Part shown: in pieces, positions 6,776 to 17,775 of the stretch
Position numbering within the stretch: the stretch's first letter is position 1
Layout of the letters: each line of letters starts with the position of its first letter
Assembly (NCBI GenBank): GCA_011526105.1
Contig: WYAZ01000063.1
Location: 1-51,625 of the forward strand
Direction: 5' to 3'
Source: Deltaproteobacteria bacterium
GTDB taxonomy: Bacteria > Myxococcota > Kuafuiibacteriia > Kuafuiibacteriales > Kuafuiibacteriaceae
Length of the DNA stretch: 51,625 nucleotides
Made by a program: the position numbers and the translations under genes
Notes under the pieces: generated by a model
The model's database searches: none
What the model saw: only the letters and a program-made list of their open reading frames with translations
Told to the model about the DNA's origin: nothing

Positions 6776-8031
6776 CTCAGTCGCAGTCGGTCGAGGTCTG
6801 GGCGTCGTGGCAACCGCCGGCGGAGCCTGCGAGGGCCGGGGTCCTGGGCGCGGTGCGGGTCCGAGGCGAGGAAGTGTTCTCCTTCCGCTACGATGAGGCG
6901 TGGCTCCGGTCCGCGAACGCGCTCGCGCTCGACCCCCGACTCGACCTCTACGCGGGGGCGCAGTACCCGCCGAGCGGAAGAGAGAACTTCGGCGTCTTCT
7001 TGGATTCGGCGCCCGATCGCTGGGGGCGCGTGCTCATGGACCGGCGCGAAGGGCTCAGAGCCCGAACCGAAGGTCGAAAGCCGCGAAGCTTGGGAGAGAT
7101 GGACTACCTCCTCGGCGTCTACGATGGGCATCGCTTGGGCGCGCTCCGGTACCGCCGCTCGGGTGAGCTGCCTTTCCTCGACGACGACGCGGCGCTCGCT
7201 TCGCCGCCATGGACGAAACTCCGCGAACTCCAGGCCGCCTCGGTGAAGCTGGAGGCCGCGGACGCCGAGGACGACCCCCAGTACGCGAAGTGGCTCGGGC
7301 TCCTCATTGCTCCCGGGCGCTCTCTGGGCGGTGCACGCCCCAAGGCCAGCGTCATCGACGCGAAAGGCGCGCTCTGGATCGCGAAGTTTCCGAGCACGAA
7401 TGACGTGGAGGACGTCGGCGCCTGGGAGGCGGTGGCGCATGCCCTCGCGAAGCGCGCGGGGGTCGAGACCGCCCCCTGGCGCACCGAGAAATTTCGAGGT
7501 CCACATCACACGTTTTTGTCTCGTCGTTTCGATCGCGGGCCCTCCGGGACTCGGATTCACTTCGCCTCCGCGATGACCATGCTCGAGCGCGCCGATGGGG
7601 AGGTCGGCGCCTCCTACCTGGACCTAGCGGAGGTCTTGGTTCAGCGCGGCGCGAGCACCTCCGCCGATCTCGAGCAGCTCTGGCGGAGGATGGCCTTCTT
7701 CGTGTGCATCTCGAACGTGGACGACCATCTGCGGAATCATGGCTTCCTCTTGACGCCCCATGGCTGGCGCCTCGCGCCGGCTTACGATCTCAACCCCGTC
7801 GCTGGCGCGGATGGCCTCACGCTGAACATCTCCGAGACCGACAACGCGCAGGATCCAGATCTCCTCCTCAGCGTGGCCGAGTATTTTCGGCTTCGGCCGA
7901 AGGCCGCCGAAAAGATCCTGGCAAGCGTGCGGCGATCCGTCTCGGCATGGGCGGAAGAGGCCGAGAAGCTCGGGCTCTCTCGAGACGCTCGCCGCCGAAT
8001 GGCCCCGGCTTTTCGAGTCGCCGAGAAGTAG
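6772..8031 (+). CDS. hipA: HipA-like serine/threonine kinase toxin
   Basis: 419 residues, close to E. coli HipA length, starting at GTG 6772 within the hipB stop. The N-terminal subdomain is followed by the HipA loop S-L-G-G-A-R-P-K-A-S (residues 184-193), which in E. coli carries the autophosphorylated Ser. The kinase centre is N-V-D-D-H-L-R-N (315-322), giving catalytic Asp317 and Mg-binding Asn322, and A-Y-D-L-N-P (Asp339) as the second metal ligand. All key residues are present, so it looks active. HipA toxins phosphorylate glutamyl-tRNA synthetase or other targets and cause growth arrest/persistence; the target here is unknown. Confidence 0.9.
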   Translation: MTQSQSVEVWASWQPPAEPARAGVLGAVRVRGEEVFSFRYDEAWLRSANALALDPRLDLYAGAQYPPSGRENFGVFLDSAPDRWGRVLMDRREGLRARTEGRKPRSLGEMDYLLGVYDGHRLGALRYRRSGELPFLDDDAALASPPWTKLRELQAASVKLEAADAEDDPQYAKWLGLLIAPGRSLGGARPKASVIDAKGALWIAKFPSTNDVEDVGAWEAVAHALAKRAGVETAPWRTEKFRGPHHTFLSRRFDRGPSGTRIHFASAMTMLERADGEVGASYLDLAEVLVQRGASTSADLEQLWRRMAFFVCISNVDDHLRNHGFLLTPHGWRLAPAYDLNPVAGADGLTLNISETDNAQDPDLLLSVAEYFRLRPKAAEKILASVRRSVSAWAEEAEKLGLSRDARRRMAPAFRVAEK

Positions 8032-8064
8032 CGCCCGGTCACCGAAGATGCGAGCGCTCCGAGC

Positions 8065-8403
8065 TCAGCCGCGCCGCCGGCGATTCACCGCGCTCGGGGG
8101 CTCCGAAGGTCGATGGCTGGGACCGTACAAGCACAGCCGACCCTGACGCTCATCCACCGCGACAAACAAGGTGCGATCGTCCACGAGCCGCAAGAGAAAC
8201 GCATTTGCCTTCGCGTTCTCTAGACCCAGGACCGCTCGCGCCTCCTCGAAACCGATCGGGCTCTTCGAGGCTTCGGCCGCCTGCACGACGCGTTGCCTGA
8301 GGATGTCTCTTTGGGCTTCGCGCCGAGTGAGCAGGCCCTGAATGAACAAGGCGAGGCTCGCCGCGAACAACGCGACGAGGGTGGCGGCGAGCACCGCGAC
8401 CAA
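8065..8403 (-). CDS. Small membrane-anchored protein downstream of atpC
   Basis: 112 residues from a TTG at 8403 (a GTG at 8394 is also possible), only 4 bp after the atpC stop, so it is probably the third gene of the atpD-atpC message. Residues about 1-25 are one hydrophobic helix, followed by a basic R-R-E-A-Q-R segment. The cytoplasmic part is about 80 residues: GFEEARAVLGLENAKANAFL then LVDDRTLFVAVDERQGRLCL, which could be a small winged-helix-like fold. It ends in a basic tail RRRRG. I recognise no family; it converges with hipA. Confidence 0.6.
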   Translation of the reverse strand: MVAVLAATLVALFAASLALFIQGLLTRREAQRDILRQRVVQAAEASKSPIGFEEARAVLGLENAKANAFLLRLVDDRTLFVAVDERQGRLCLYGPSHRPSEPPSAVNRRRRG

Positions 8404-8407
8404 AGGC

Positions 8408-8826
8408 TCAGCTCCGTGCGCCGGAGTCGATGCGGGAGACCGCGTCTAGACGGGACAACGCGCGTTCGACGCGGCGCCGGGTCTTGCCGTAGCCGGGGTC
8501 TTCGGGGCCGAGGCCCTCGAGCTCCGCTTGCGCCGAGACCAAGGCTCGCTTGGCGCGTTCGCCGTCGATGCCCTCGGCCGGCTCGCAGGTATCGGTCAGG
8601 ATCGTGACCTGGTCGGCGTCGATCTCGGTGAAGCCGGAGCTGACCGCGTAGAACTTCTTCTTGCCGCCTTGAAGGATGACGAGCACCCCGGGCTTCAGCG
8701 CGGAGACCAAGGGCACGTGGCCGGGCAGCATGCCGATCTCGCCCTTGAGCCCGGGCACGATGACCTCGTCGACTTCGGACTTCAAGACCTCGGCCGAAGG
8801 GGTGACGACGGAGAGCTGCAGGCCCA

Positions 8827-8827
<1 letters not shown>
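8408..8827 (-). CDS. atpC: ATP synthase F1 epsilon subunit
   Basis: 139 residues. The start ATG at 8827 shares one base with the atpD stop (TGATG), a coupled arrangement. The N-terminal beta sandwich shows MGLQLSVVTPSAEVLKSEVD, I-V-P-G-L-K-G-E-I-G-M-L-P-G-H-V-P-L-V-S-A-L-K-P-G, and F-Y-A-V-S-S-G-F-T-E-I, all typical of F1 epsilon. The C-terminal helical part (AKRALVSAQAELEGL onwards) is present. Epsilon couples rotation to catalysis and inhibits ATP hydrolysis. The other F1Fo genes are not in this window, so atpDC is separated from the rest, as in several bacterial lineages. Confidence 0.96.
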
Positions 8828-10975
<2,148 letters not shown>

Positions 10976-10978
10976 GTC

Positions 10979-11458
10979 TCAGGGCTCGCGCTTTCGGTTC
11001 GAGAGGCTCCAGCGCGCCGCCGCGATGAAACGCTCGCGGAGCTCCGGATCCTCGATCGTCTCTGCCCAGCTTTGGACCTCGCGATCTTCCGTCTCCGCCA
11101 ACACCGGTTTGGGTCTCTTCGTTTGGGCGCGCGGATCGGGTCGCTTCCGGAGCACCCCGTGCCGCATGCGCAGCTCCTTGACCACCTCGCGTCCCAGCGA
11201 GCCGTTGATGCGGCCGAGGATCTCCGTCTTCAAGAACCCGAGCTCGGTGAGCCAGGTGGAGTCGTCCACGATCAGGTGAAGGACGCCGCCGCGGAACTGT
11301 GAGGGCTCCGCGTGGGAGGTCATCGGCGGGCCCAGCTTCTCGAAGGCCGAAAAGACCTTCCAGACCATCTGGCCGCGACTTCGGCCCGGCGCCTCGACCT
11401 CCTTGACCCACGTGCTGAGCACACGGCCGATGGGCTCGGGATGACTGCGCCGACGCAC
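10979..11458 (-). CDS. DciA-like (DUF721) replicative helicase loader
   Basis: 159 residues from a GTG at 11458. The pattern E-P-I-G-R-V-L-S-T-W near the N-terminus, then V-W-K-V-F, and the core GGVLHLIVDDSTWLTELGFL followed by I-L-G-R-I-N and ELRMRHG matches the DciA/DUF721 family (g-x-L-x-v-x-v-x-s-x-x-W-x-x-E-L ... I-N ... l-R-x-r). DciA loads the DnaB helicase in bacteria that lack DnaC/DnaI. The C-terminal 50 residues are basic and charged, which is also common. The family match is by eye and the function by family knowledge. Confidence 0.72.
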   Translation of the reverse strand: MRRRSHPEPIGRVLSTWVKEVEAPGRSRGQMVWKVFSAFEKLGPPMTSHAEPSQFRGGVLHLIVDDSTWLTELGFLKTEILGRINGSLGREVVKELRMRHGVLRKRPDPRAQTKRPKPVLAETEDREVQSWAETIEDPELRERFIAAARWSLSNRKREP

Positions 11459-11693
11459 CGAGGGTCACGGTATAGGCCGCGTGCCGGCATGGAAAGCGGG
11501 AAGGCGGATCGGGCGCAGTGTCGCACCTTGTCGCCAGTGTAGCATCCGCGATGCTCCGTTGACTCGCCGGTCGGGAATGCGTTACCAGCGGCACCATTAA
11601 ATACGAGGGCCTCTCGCGAATGTTCGCGGCCCCCGACACCGTCGTGCTCGAACAAAGCGAGACATGAGACTGACTGAACGGAGTCACAGACCA

Positions 11694-14144
11694 ATGAAAA
11701 ACATCCTGAGGAGCAGCATCCTGCGGCCACTTCTCTCCGGCTTATTCGGGCTCGGCCTTGCGCTGACCGCCGGCTGCGGCGACACCGACACGGGCTGTAC
11801 GACCAACGCCGAGTGTAACGAGGGCCAGGTCTGCGACATCCCGACCGGCACCTGCAAAGCCGCCGACGCATGTGGTGGCGATTGCCTCGGCTGCCGAGCG
11901 GACGGCGACTGCTGCGACTACAGCATCAACTGCGCGGCGGGCAGCATCTGCAACATCAGCACCGAAGCCCTGTACGATCCGGACAAGGCGGCCAACATCT
12001 GCCTCAAGGTGGTCTGCGCCACCAACGCAGACTGCGAAGCCCCCAAGACCTGCTCGCTGCAGAAGATCTGCGAGACCCCGGTCTGCCAGCGCGACGCGGA
12101 CTGCGGTGGCGGCAACGTCTGCCTCGGCGGTGAGTGCGCCTCGGCCCCCAATCAGGCCGACGCGGCGAGCTGCCGAGTGCTCACCGCAGGCGCGTCCATG
12201 CAGCAGGGCTCGACCCTCGAGCTCGTGGCCGTGGCCAAGAACGCCAATGGCGTCGTGCTCCCTCTCATCCGCTTCGGGTGGGAGAGCGACAACACCGGCG
12301 CGGTCAGCATCACCGGCAACACCGCCACCGGCGGCGCGAGCTCCGGCACCGCCAACGTCAGCGCTCGAGTCGAAGGCACTCAGGTCGCTTGCACCGGCGC
12401 GGTCGCGCTCCAGAACTTTGCGGCCATCGGCCCCAATCAGGCGCGCGTCGTCGTCGTCTCCGACAAGAACGGTGCGCCCGTGGCCCAGGCCAACGTGGTC
12501 ATCATCTCGGGAGGCAACGCCACCGAGAACCAGACGGGCTCGGATGGTTCGGTTACCGTCGACCTCGCCACCGCCGTGGATTCAGTCACCGTGGTCAAGG
12601 CGGGCTGGCAGTCGGTTTCGGTCGTGGGGCCGGGCACCAAGGACATCTACCTGCCCATCCCGGCCGATCCGGACCTGTCCAAGGCCGGCGGATTCCGAGG
12701 AAACGTCGACCTCTCGGCCACTCGCAAGGCCGACATCAAGCTCGGCCTCGTGGCGCCGTCCTTGCCGTTCAACCTGCTCGACTTCGACTTCGAGTCGCTC
12801 ATCGGTGACTTCGTTCCCACCGTCATCAACGCGCCGGACCTCGGCCTGGACAACCAGGCGGTCGGCCTGCCCGGCGGCATCATGCTGGCGCTGTCGAACA
12901 ACATGTTCACCGACGACACCGGTCAGCCCGGCGGCGGCATCCGCTGCCAGGGCGAGAAGCCCAACGCGGCGGTCGAGCTCGGCTGCTACGCTGCGCGTGC
13001 ACCGGCCGGCCCGGTGGCGGCTTGGGCCCTCGCGGGTCAGCTTCGGCTCTCGGACGTGACGCCCATCGTCGGCACGCTGTCCAACGCCTTTGGCGGCGAA
13101 GAAGAGATCGCAGTGGGCGGCATCCTGACCGCCATCCTCCCGCTCTTTCAGCGCCTCTACCACGGCATCAACCCCGGGGTGGTCGTGGAGGAGTTCCCGC
13201 GTGTGCCGTCGATCTCGGACGACCAGTGCAGCGAGACCAAGCCCTGCACCAAGCAGGACCAGGTCTGTGACGCGGCGCTGGGCTTCTGCAAGTACCAAGT
13301 CGACTGCACGAACCTCGCGCTCGATGGCTACGACGACAAGTGCCGCGGTGACTTCACCAAGTACGAGAAGATCCCTCTCGCGGCCAGCCGCGACCTCGGC
13401 GTGCTCTCCAAGGTGCTCATCCCCACGCTTCCGCGGCTCCCCGGAGGCAAGTTCTCGGGTGGCGTCGTGGTGCTCGGGGCGGCGGTCACCCCGGGTCGTG
13501 GTCTCATCCCGCTCGGTCTCTCGGTCGGCCTCGATTCGCTGGACGGCGAGGTTCAGGACGGCAAGGTCGCGGGCATCGACAAGCCCTTCGGACCGGACTC
13601 CGAGAAGCTGCAGGACGGCTACACCGCGCTCTCCATGGCGCCCGCGCACTCCGGCATCGAAGGCAGCCAGCTCGCGCTGATCGCCCTCTCGCTGGATCCC
13701 GACACCATCACCAGCGCAGGCGTTCAGCTCTCTGGCCTCGTGGCCTTCAAGGACCGAGTCAACGAGACGGATAACTTCGGCAGCGCCGCCTTCATGACGA
13801 TGCCGGAAGGCTCCATCTCGGTCGCGAGCGCGAGCTACACCAAGACCGCGGGCGCCGACGACGCCAAGGTCATGCGGGTGGAGCTGCAGAACGGCGGTCG
13901 GACCTGGTTGGTGTACGCGCCGCAGGGCAACTCCATCAGCTTCCCGGACGCCGCGGGGCTCCGGGAGAGCTTCTTGGCATCGGGACTGAGCGCGTACATC
14001 CAGGGCATCCGAAGTCCGGTGCAGTACAACGACATCTGGCGCTTCGGCTCGGGCAGCAACCTGGACCGCACGGTGCACATCACCGAGGGCTTCGTGTTGC
14101 AGGGCTGCGACACCGACGCTGGCTCGGTGTGCCTCATCCAGTGA
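11694..14144 (+). CDS. Large Cys-rich (dickkopf-like) lipoprotein with Ig-like and regulatory-like domains
   Basis: 816 residues from ATG 11694 (GGAG 11 bases upstream). The signal peptide ends in the lipobox L-T-A-G-C at about residue 27. Residues about 30-150 carry repeated Cys-spaced modules of the C-x-x-x-x-x-C-x-x-G-x-x-C-x-x-x-x-x-x-C type (CTTNAECNEGQVCDIPTGTC; CQRDADCGGGNVCLGGEC), as in dickkopf/EGF-like modules frequent in myxobacterial lipoproteins. Then come an Ig-like segment (SSGTANVSARVEGTQ), a carboxypeptidase-regulatory-like segment (GAPVAQANVVIISGG ... GSDGSVTVDLA) and about 500 residues of mixed structure with another Cys module near 13229-13335. No enzyme motif was seen. 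Probably surface exposed. Confidence 0.82.
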   Translation: MKNILRSSILRPLLSGLFGLGLALTAGCGDTDTGCTTNAECNEGQVCDIPTGTCKAADACGGDCLGCRADGDCCDYSINCAAGSICNISTEALYDPDKAANICLKVVCATNADCEAPKTCSLQKICETPVCQRDADCGGGNVCLGGECASAPNQADAASCRVLTAGASMQQGSTLELVAVAKNANGVVLPLIRFGWESDNTGAVSITGNTATGGASSGTANVSARVEGTQVACTGAVALQNFAAIGPNQARVVVVSDKNGAPVAQANVVIISGGNATENQTGSDGSVTVDLATAVDSVTVVKAGWQSVSVVGPGTKDIYLPIPADPDLSKAGGFRGNVDLSATRKADIKLGLVAPSLPFNLLDFDFESLIGDFVPTVINAPDLGLDNQAVGLPGGIMLALSNNMFTDDTGQPGGGIRCQGEKPNAAVELGCYAARAPAGPVAAWALAGQLRLSDVTPIVGTLSNAFGGEEEIAVGGILTAILPLFQRLYHGINPGVVVEEFPRVPSISDDQCSETKPCTKQDQVCDAALGFCKYQVDCTNLALDGYDDKCRGDFTKYEKIPLAASRDLGVLSKVLIPTLPRLPGGKFSGGVVVLGAAVTPGRGLIPLGLSVGLDSLDGEVQDGKVAGIDKPFGPDSEKLQDGYTALSMAPAHSGIEGSQLALIALSLDPDTITSAGVQLSGLVAFKDRVNETDNFGSAAFMTMPEGSISVASASYTKTAGADDAKVMRVELQNGGRTWLVYAPQGNSISFPDAAGLRESFLASGLSAYIQGIRSPVQYNDIWRFGSGSNLDRTVHITEGFVLQGCDTDAGSVCLIQ

Positions 14145-14157
14145 GCTAGGCCTGGTC

Positions 14158-14189
14158 GCGGTGGGCTCCAAAGTCGAGGGGCCCACCGC
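14158..14189 (+). terminator. Stem-loop after the Cys-rich lipoprotein gene
   Basis: GCGGTGGGC (14158-14166) pairs perfectly with GCCCACCGC (14181-14189) around a 14-nt loop, 13 bp after the stop codon. A T/C-rich stretch (acatctctgccgtcttcc) follows. Position and strength suggest a transcription terminator. Confidence 0.55.
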
Positions 14190-14239
14190 CACATCTCTGC
14201 CGTCTTCCATTCTCTCTCCTCTTCGCTCACCATGAGTTC

Positions 14240-14899
14240 GTGATCGGTAAGGTCGGGGGCACGCTTCCTCCCAGCGGCCTGGAGGGCGATTTCGCGCCCC
14301 TCGTCGTGGATGGCAACTGGGGCCCCAAGGGCATCCTCGAGCGTTTTGGGCCCTCTATCGCGGATCAGGATCAGCTCCCACGGTTGCTCGCTGCGATCGC
14401 GGTGCTGCTCGGTCCGGTTCGGATCGTCGAGCTGGTGACTCGCCTCGAGCACGGCTTTGCCGCCTTGCGTCCCTCGATTCGAGCGATCCTTCACGTGGAG
14501 GCGCTCGCCAAACGGCACGATCTCGTGAAGCAGATGCTCGAACGAATCGGGGTCGCGGAGGCCGAACTCAAGGAGGTCCGAGGCCGAGCGCAAAACGACC
14601 TCGCTGGTCGTCCCATGGGCCTGCGGGGCACGGAGCTGGCGTACCTCGTCATGGGACTCCGGTCGTTCATCCTCGCCACCGAGGTCTCCAAGCGGAGGAC
14701 GCCCATCGGCTTCGAGGATGGGCTCGTGCTGGCGACCACCCCGCCGGTCTTGGCCTACGTCGAGGAGTGGGCCCAGCGCCTCTTCGGGAGCCTGTACTTC
14801 GAAGGCTTCCAGCTCTACTGGCCCAAGGAGTACGGGCGCACCATCCTGGTCTACGACGACGGGCAGCTCGCCTATGATCCGAAACCCGAGGAAGACTGA
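14240..14899 (+). CDS. Unrecognised 219-aa cytoplasmic protein
   Basis: 219 residues from a GTG at 14240; an ATG at 14232 is in another frame and stops at once. There is no signal peptide or membrane helix. The middle is helical (LPRLLAAIAVLLGPVRIVEL, VEALAKRHDLVKQML, AEAELKEVRGRAQND) and the C-terminal part has aromatic motifs (RLFGSLYFEGFQLYWPKEYG, ILVYDDGQLAYDP). I do not know the family. It lies between a predicted terminator and the PEGA kinase gene, starting about 50 bp before that kinase, and may be cotranscribed with it. Confidence 0.6.
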   Translation: MIGKVGGTLPPSGLEGDFAPLVVDGNWGPKGILERFGPSIADQDQLPRLLAAIAVLLGPVRIVELVTRLEHGFAALRPSIRAILHVEALAKRHDLVKQMLERIGVAEAELKEVRGRAQNDLAGRPMGLRGTELAYLVMGLRSFILATEVSKRRTPIGFEDGLVLATTPPVLAYVEEWAQRLFGSLYFEGFQLYWPKEYGRTILVYDDGQLAYDPKPEED

Positions 14900-14947
14900 G
14901 CTTCGCTGGCCAGCTTCTTTCCTGGAACTTTGCTAGCATGCGTCTTG

Positions 14948-16885
14948 GTGGATCGGCTCGGTGACTATCGTTTACGGCGCCGACTGGCCGTGGGCGGGAT
15001 GGGCGAGGTCTACCTCGGCGAGAAGGTCGGCCCCGAAGGCTTCATCAAGCCGGTCGTCCTCAAGTGTGTGTTACCGCAGCTGGCGAAGGACCAAGCCTTC
15101 GTGCAGCTCTTCCTCGACGAAGCTCGGCTCGCGGCGCTCCTGAACCACCCGAACATCGCTCAGATCTACGACTTCGGCATCGTGGACAACGTCTACTACA
15201 TGGCGATGGAGTACGTGCCCGGCTACACCGTCGACGACATCCGCCGGAAGCACAAATCGATCGGCAAGTTCATGCCCATCGAACACATCGCTCTGATCGG
15301 CGCTCAAGCCGCGCAGGGCCTGCACTACGCACACAGCTTGACGGATGCGAGCAACGTCTCGCTCGGCCTCGTGCACCGAGACGCCTCCCCGCACAACCTG
15401 ATCGTGTCGGTCGACGGAACCGTGAAGATCGTGGACTTCGGCATTGCCAAGGCCCGCGCGGGTCTGACGCGCGTTCAGGCGAAGGGCGCGGTGGGCAAGT
15501 TTGGCTACATGAGCCCCGAGCAGTCGCGCGGCGAAACCGTGGATCCGCGCACGGATGTCTTCTCCTTGGGCATCTGTCTGTGGGAGCTGACGACCAACAC
15601 TCGGCTGCACGACGCGAAGCTCGAGCGCGCGCCGGACTATCGCCGTGAGGTGCCGCCGGTCTCGGCCCTGCGGCCGGACGTCCCGAAGCAGTTCGACCGG
15701 CTGCTTCAGACCGCGCTCGCTCTTCACCCCGAGCAGCGCCACTCCAGCGCCAAGGAGATGTACCTCGAAGCCGAGCGTTTTCTCGCGGCCATGACGCACT
15801 ATGCCGGTGTCGCCGCGCTGGCCGAGTACATCAAAGACCTGGTCGACGGGCGCATCGAGAACCCGGACGCGATCACCACCGGGGGCGGGATGGTCCAGCC
15901 CGCGAGCCACACCGCCGCGTCGGCGGCCGACAAGGCCAGCGCCAAGCTCGGCATGGAGGCGGCGCAAAAGTACGAGGAGGTCTTTGGGGTCAACCTCGAG
16001 GCCAGCGGGCAGAAGGAGCCGCAAGGGCTGAAGGCCGTCCCGCGGTCGTGGGAGCAGAAAGAGAAGCCTCCAGAGACCGCGCGCCCCGCGGCACCCGTGG
16101 CGCCCATGGTCGTGAACGCGAGAGAGATCGAGCTGCCCCTGGACACGGGTGCGTCTTCAGAGAAGCTCGAGCTCGAGCTCGACGATCGTGACCACGGGGC
16201 CGGCTACGGCGACGCGTATCATCCCCCGTCCCGGCATGCTCCTCGGCCGGTCGGAGCCTCGCCGCGTCCGCGTCCGGGCGGCTCGGCGCGGCGCCCGAGC
16301 CGAGGTCTTCGCCCTCTGACCGTGCTGCTCGTCCTCTTGGTCCTCGGGCTGATCGGGGGCGGTGCCTTTCTCCTGGCCGGCGATCGATGGAAAGACGCGC
16401 TCACGGCGCTCGGGCTCTCCCCGGCGGCGCCCAAGCAGGCGCAGGCCATGACCGGGGATTATCACTTCGAGACGGACCCGGTCGGCGCGACCATCGTGCT
16501 CGATGGCAGCAAGCAAGAGGGCCTGACCCCCCAAACCCTCTCGCTCATCCCCGGCGTCGAGCATCAGCTCGAGTTTCGTCTTCACGAGCACGCGACGCGC
16601 AGGATGAGCTTCAAGGCCGATGCGCATCCGGGCGTGAAGACCGAGCGCATCCGACTCGAAGCGGCGAGCACCCTGCGCATCGAGACCGCACCGAGCGGCG
16701 CCAAGATCTACCTCGAGGGCTTCGAGGTGAAGGGCGCACGCACGCCCGCCACGTTCTCGGATGTCCCCGGGGGCCGCGCCTTCCGTGTCGAAGTCGAGCT
16801 GCAGGGGAAACCGAAGCTCACACGTGATGTGACGATCACGCCGGGCGGCTCCGAGAAGGTCGTGTTCGAGTTCCCTCGGCGCTGA
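14948..16885 (+). CDS. Membrane Ser/Thr protein kinase with two C-terminal PEGA domains
   Basis: 645 residues from GTG 14948; TTG codons at 14945 and 14930 are alternative starts. The Hanks-type kinase domain covers about residues 5-275: Gly loop GGMGEVYLG, Lys in V-V-L-K-C-V, H-R-D-A-S-P-H-N (Asp145), DFGIAKA, G-Y-M-S-P-E-Q and D-V-F-S-L-G. All catalytic residues are present. A long Pro/Ala/charged linker leads to one transmembrane helix (LTVLLVLLVLGLIGGGAFLL, about 456-478), then two PEGA domains (DPVGATIVLDGSK... and APSGAKIYLEG...). The layout is cytoplasmic kinase, one membrane pass, external PEGA sensor, common in myxobacteria. Signal and substrate are unknown. Confidence 0.93.
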   Translation: MDRLGDYRLRRRLAVGGMGEVYLGEKVGPEGFIKPVVLKCVLPQLAKDQAFVQLFLDEARLAALLNHPNIAQIYDFGIVDNVYYMAMEYVPGYTVDDIRRKHKSIGKFMPIEHIALIGAQAAQGLHYAHSLTDASNVSLGLVHRDASPHNLIVSVDGTVKIVDFGIAKARAGLTRVQAKGAVGKFGYMSPEQSRGETVDPRTDVFSLGICLWELTTNTRLHDAKLERAPDYRREVPPVSALRPDVPKQFDRLLQTALALHPEQRHSSAKEMYLEAERFLAAMTHYAGVAALAEYIKDLVDGRIENPDAITTGGGMVQPASHTAASAADKASAKLGMEAAQKYEEVFGVNLEASGQKEPQGLKAVPRSWEQKEKPPETARPAAPVAPMVVNAREIELPLDTGASSEKLELELDDRDHGAGYGDAYHPPSRHAPRPVGASPRPRPGGSARRPSRGLRPLTVLLVLLVLGLIGGGAFLLAGDRWKDALTALGLSPAAPKQAQAMTGDYHFETDPVGATIVLDGSKQEGLTPQTLSLIPGVEHQLEFRLHEHATRRMSFKADAHPGVKTERIRLEAASTLRIETAPSGAKIYLEGFEVKGARTPATFSDVPGGRAFRVEVELQGKPKLTRDVTITPGGSEKVVFEFPRR

Positions 16886-16969
16886 GCCCACAGGGCGCGC
16901 AAAGCCCGAGGCCACGCCGGACCGTTCGACCGATGCGAGCCGCGGCGGAGCCGGGCAAGATGCGCCGCG

Positions 16970-17653
16970 ATGAAGCCTCGTTTCCTCCTCTTCAGCTCCG
17001 TCTTCGCCTTGGCCTGCGGTGACTCCACACCCGACCCGGGCGCCGACGGCGGCCTGCGCGAGTGCAGCGCAGACGCGGAATGCTGCACCTTCGCGCAGTG
17101 CGGCGGGCCCAACAACGTGCAGGTCGTGAGCTTCTGTGAGAGCTGCTTTGCGCGGCCGGACACCCACGTCTGCGAGAGCGAGCGTTGTCAGGAGCTACCG
17201 AGCGATCTCTGCGAGCGGGGACAGATCCGAGTCGCGTTCGACGTTCCTCCGGAAGCGGTGGGTGCGCGTAGCGTGACTATGGCCGTGATTCTCCCGACGG
17301 ACTCCGTCGGCAACCCCGTGGACTGCGCGCGTCTTCTCGGACAGGGGCCGGAGCTCTTCGATGATCGGACGGTCAGCACAACCAACTCCGTCGCGGTGGC
17401 GCTCACGCCGCCGGGCGACCCGGATTTTGGATACGCCACGTTGACCTCTGCGCCCCCAGGTCCAGACCGCATCGTCTACCTTGCCGTGACGAGCGAGTCG
17501 CAGGGCAAAGGGGCTCGGATGGCCGAAGGCTGTGTCGAGGGGATCCTGGTGGTGAAGCCGCCCCGGAACCAGAACAAGGTGAACCCGTCGGATCCTGAGT
17601 GCTTCGTTGAGGACGGTACGAGCAACGTCTCCCTGAGCCTCACCCCGCGCTGA
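16970..17653 (+). CDS. Small Cys-rich lipoprotein
   Basis: 227 residues from ATG 16970. A short signal peptide MKPRFLLFSSVFALACG ends in the lipobox A-L-A-C. The next 60 residues hold about ten Cys in a compact pattern (C-S-A-D-A-E-C-C-T-F-A-Q-C ... F-C-E-S-C-F ... H-V-C ... E-R-C ... L-C), so a disulfide-rich module. The remainder is a beta-rich domain (VRSVTMAVILPTDSVG-like strands) with two more Cys. No family or function recognised. It is 84 bp downstream of the PEGA kinase and could be cotranscribed. Confidence 0.7.
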   Translation: MKPRFLLFSSVFALACGDSTPDPGADGGLRECSADAECCTFAQCGGPNNVQVVSFCESCFARPDTHVCESERCQELPSDLCERGQIRVAFDVPPEAVGARSVTMAVILPTDSVGNPVDCARLLGQGPELFDDRTVSTTNSVAVALTPPGDPDFGYATLTSAPPGPDRIVYLAVTSESQGKGARMAEGCVEGILVVKPPRNQNKVNPSDPECFVEDGTSNVSLSLTPR

Positions 17654-17668
17654 CGCACCTTGCCCACC

Positions 17669-17697
17669 TTGACACCAGATCCGGTCGCCCCTAGCGT
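17669..17697 (+). promoter_or_regulatory. Likely promoter of the sigma-region-4 gene
   Basis: TTGACA (17669-17674), 17-nt spacer, TAGCGT (17692-17697), about 80 bp upstream of the TTG start at 17776. The -35 is perfect; the -10 keeps the three key bases T, A and final T. Confidence 0.5.
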
Positions 17698-17775
17698 AAC
17701 GCCATCGGAGCGTCAAAAAATTTTCCGCCGGGCAGGCAGAGGCCCTCCGGTCGTACAGAAGGCGAGCGCGCAACC

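Noticed and set aside
12582-14210. 542-aa minus-strand open frame opposite the Cys-rich lipoprotein
   Set aside because: Low-complexity Val/Asp/Arg/His translation with no motif; the plus-strand gene has a lipobox, Cys modules and a ribosome site.
14921-14940. Possible sigma-54 promoter before the PEGA kinase (ctggaactttgcta)
   Set aside because: The GG and GC elements are only 6 bases apart instead of 10.
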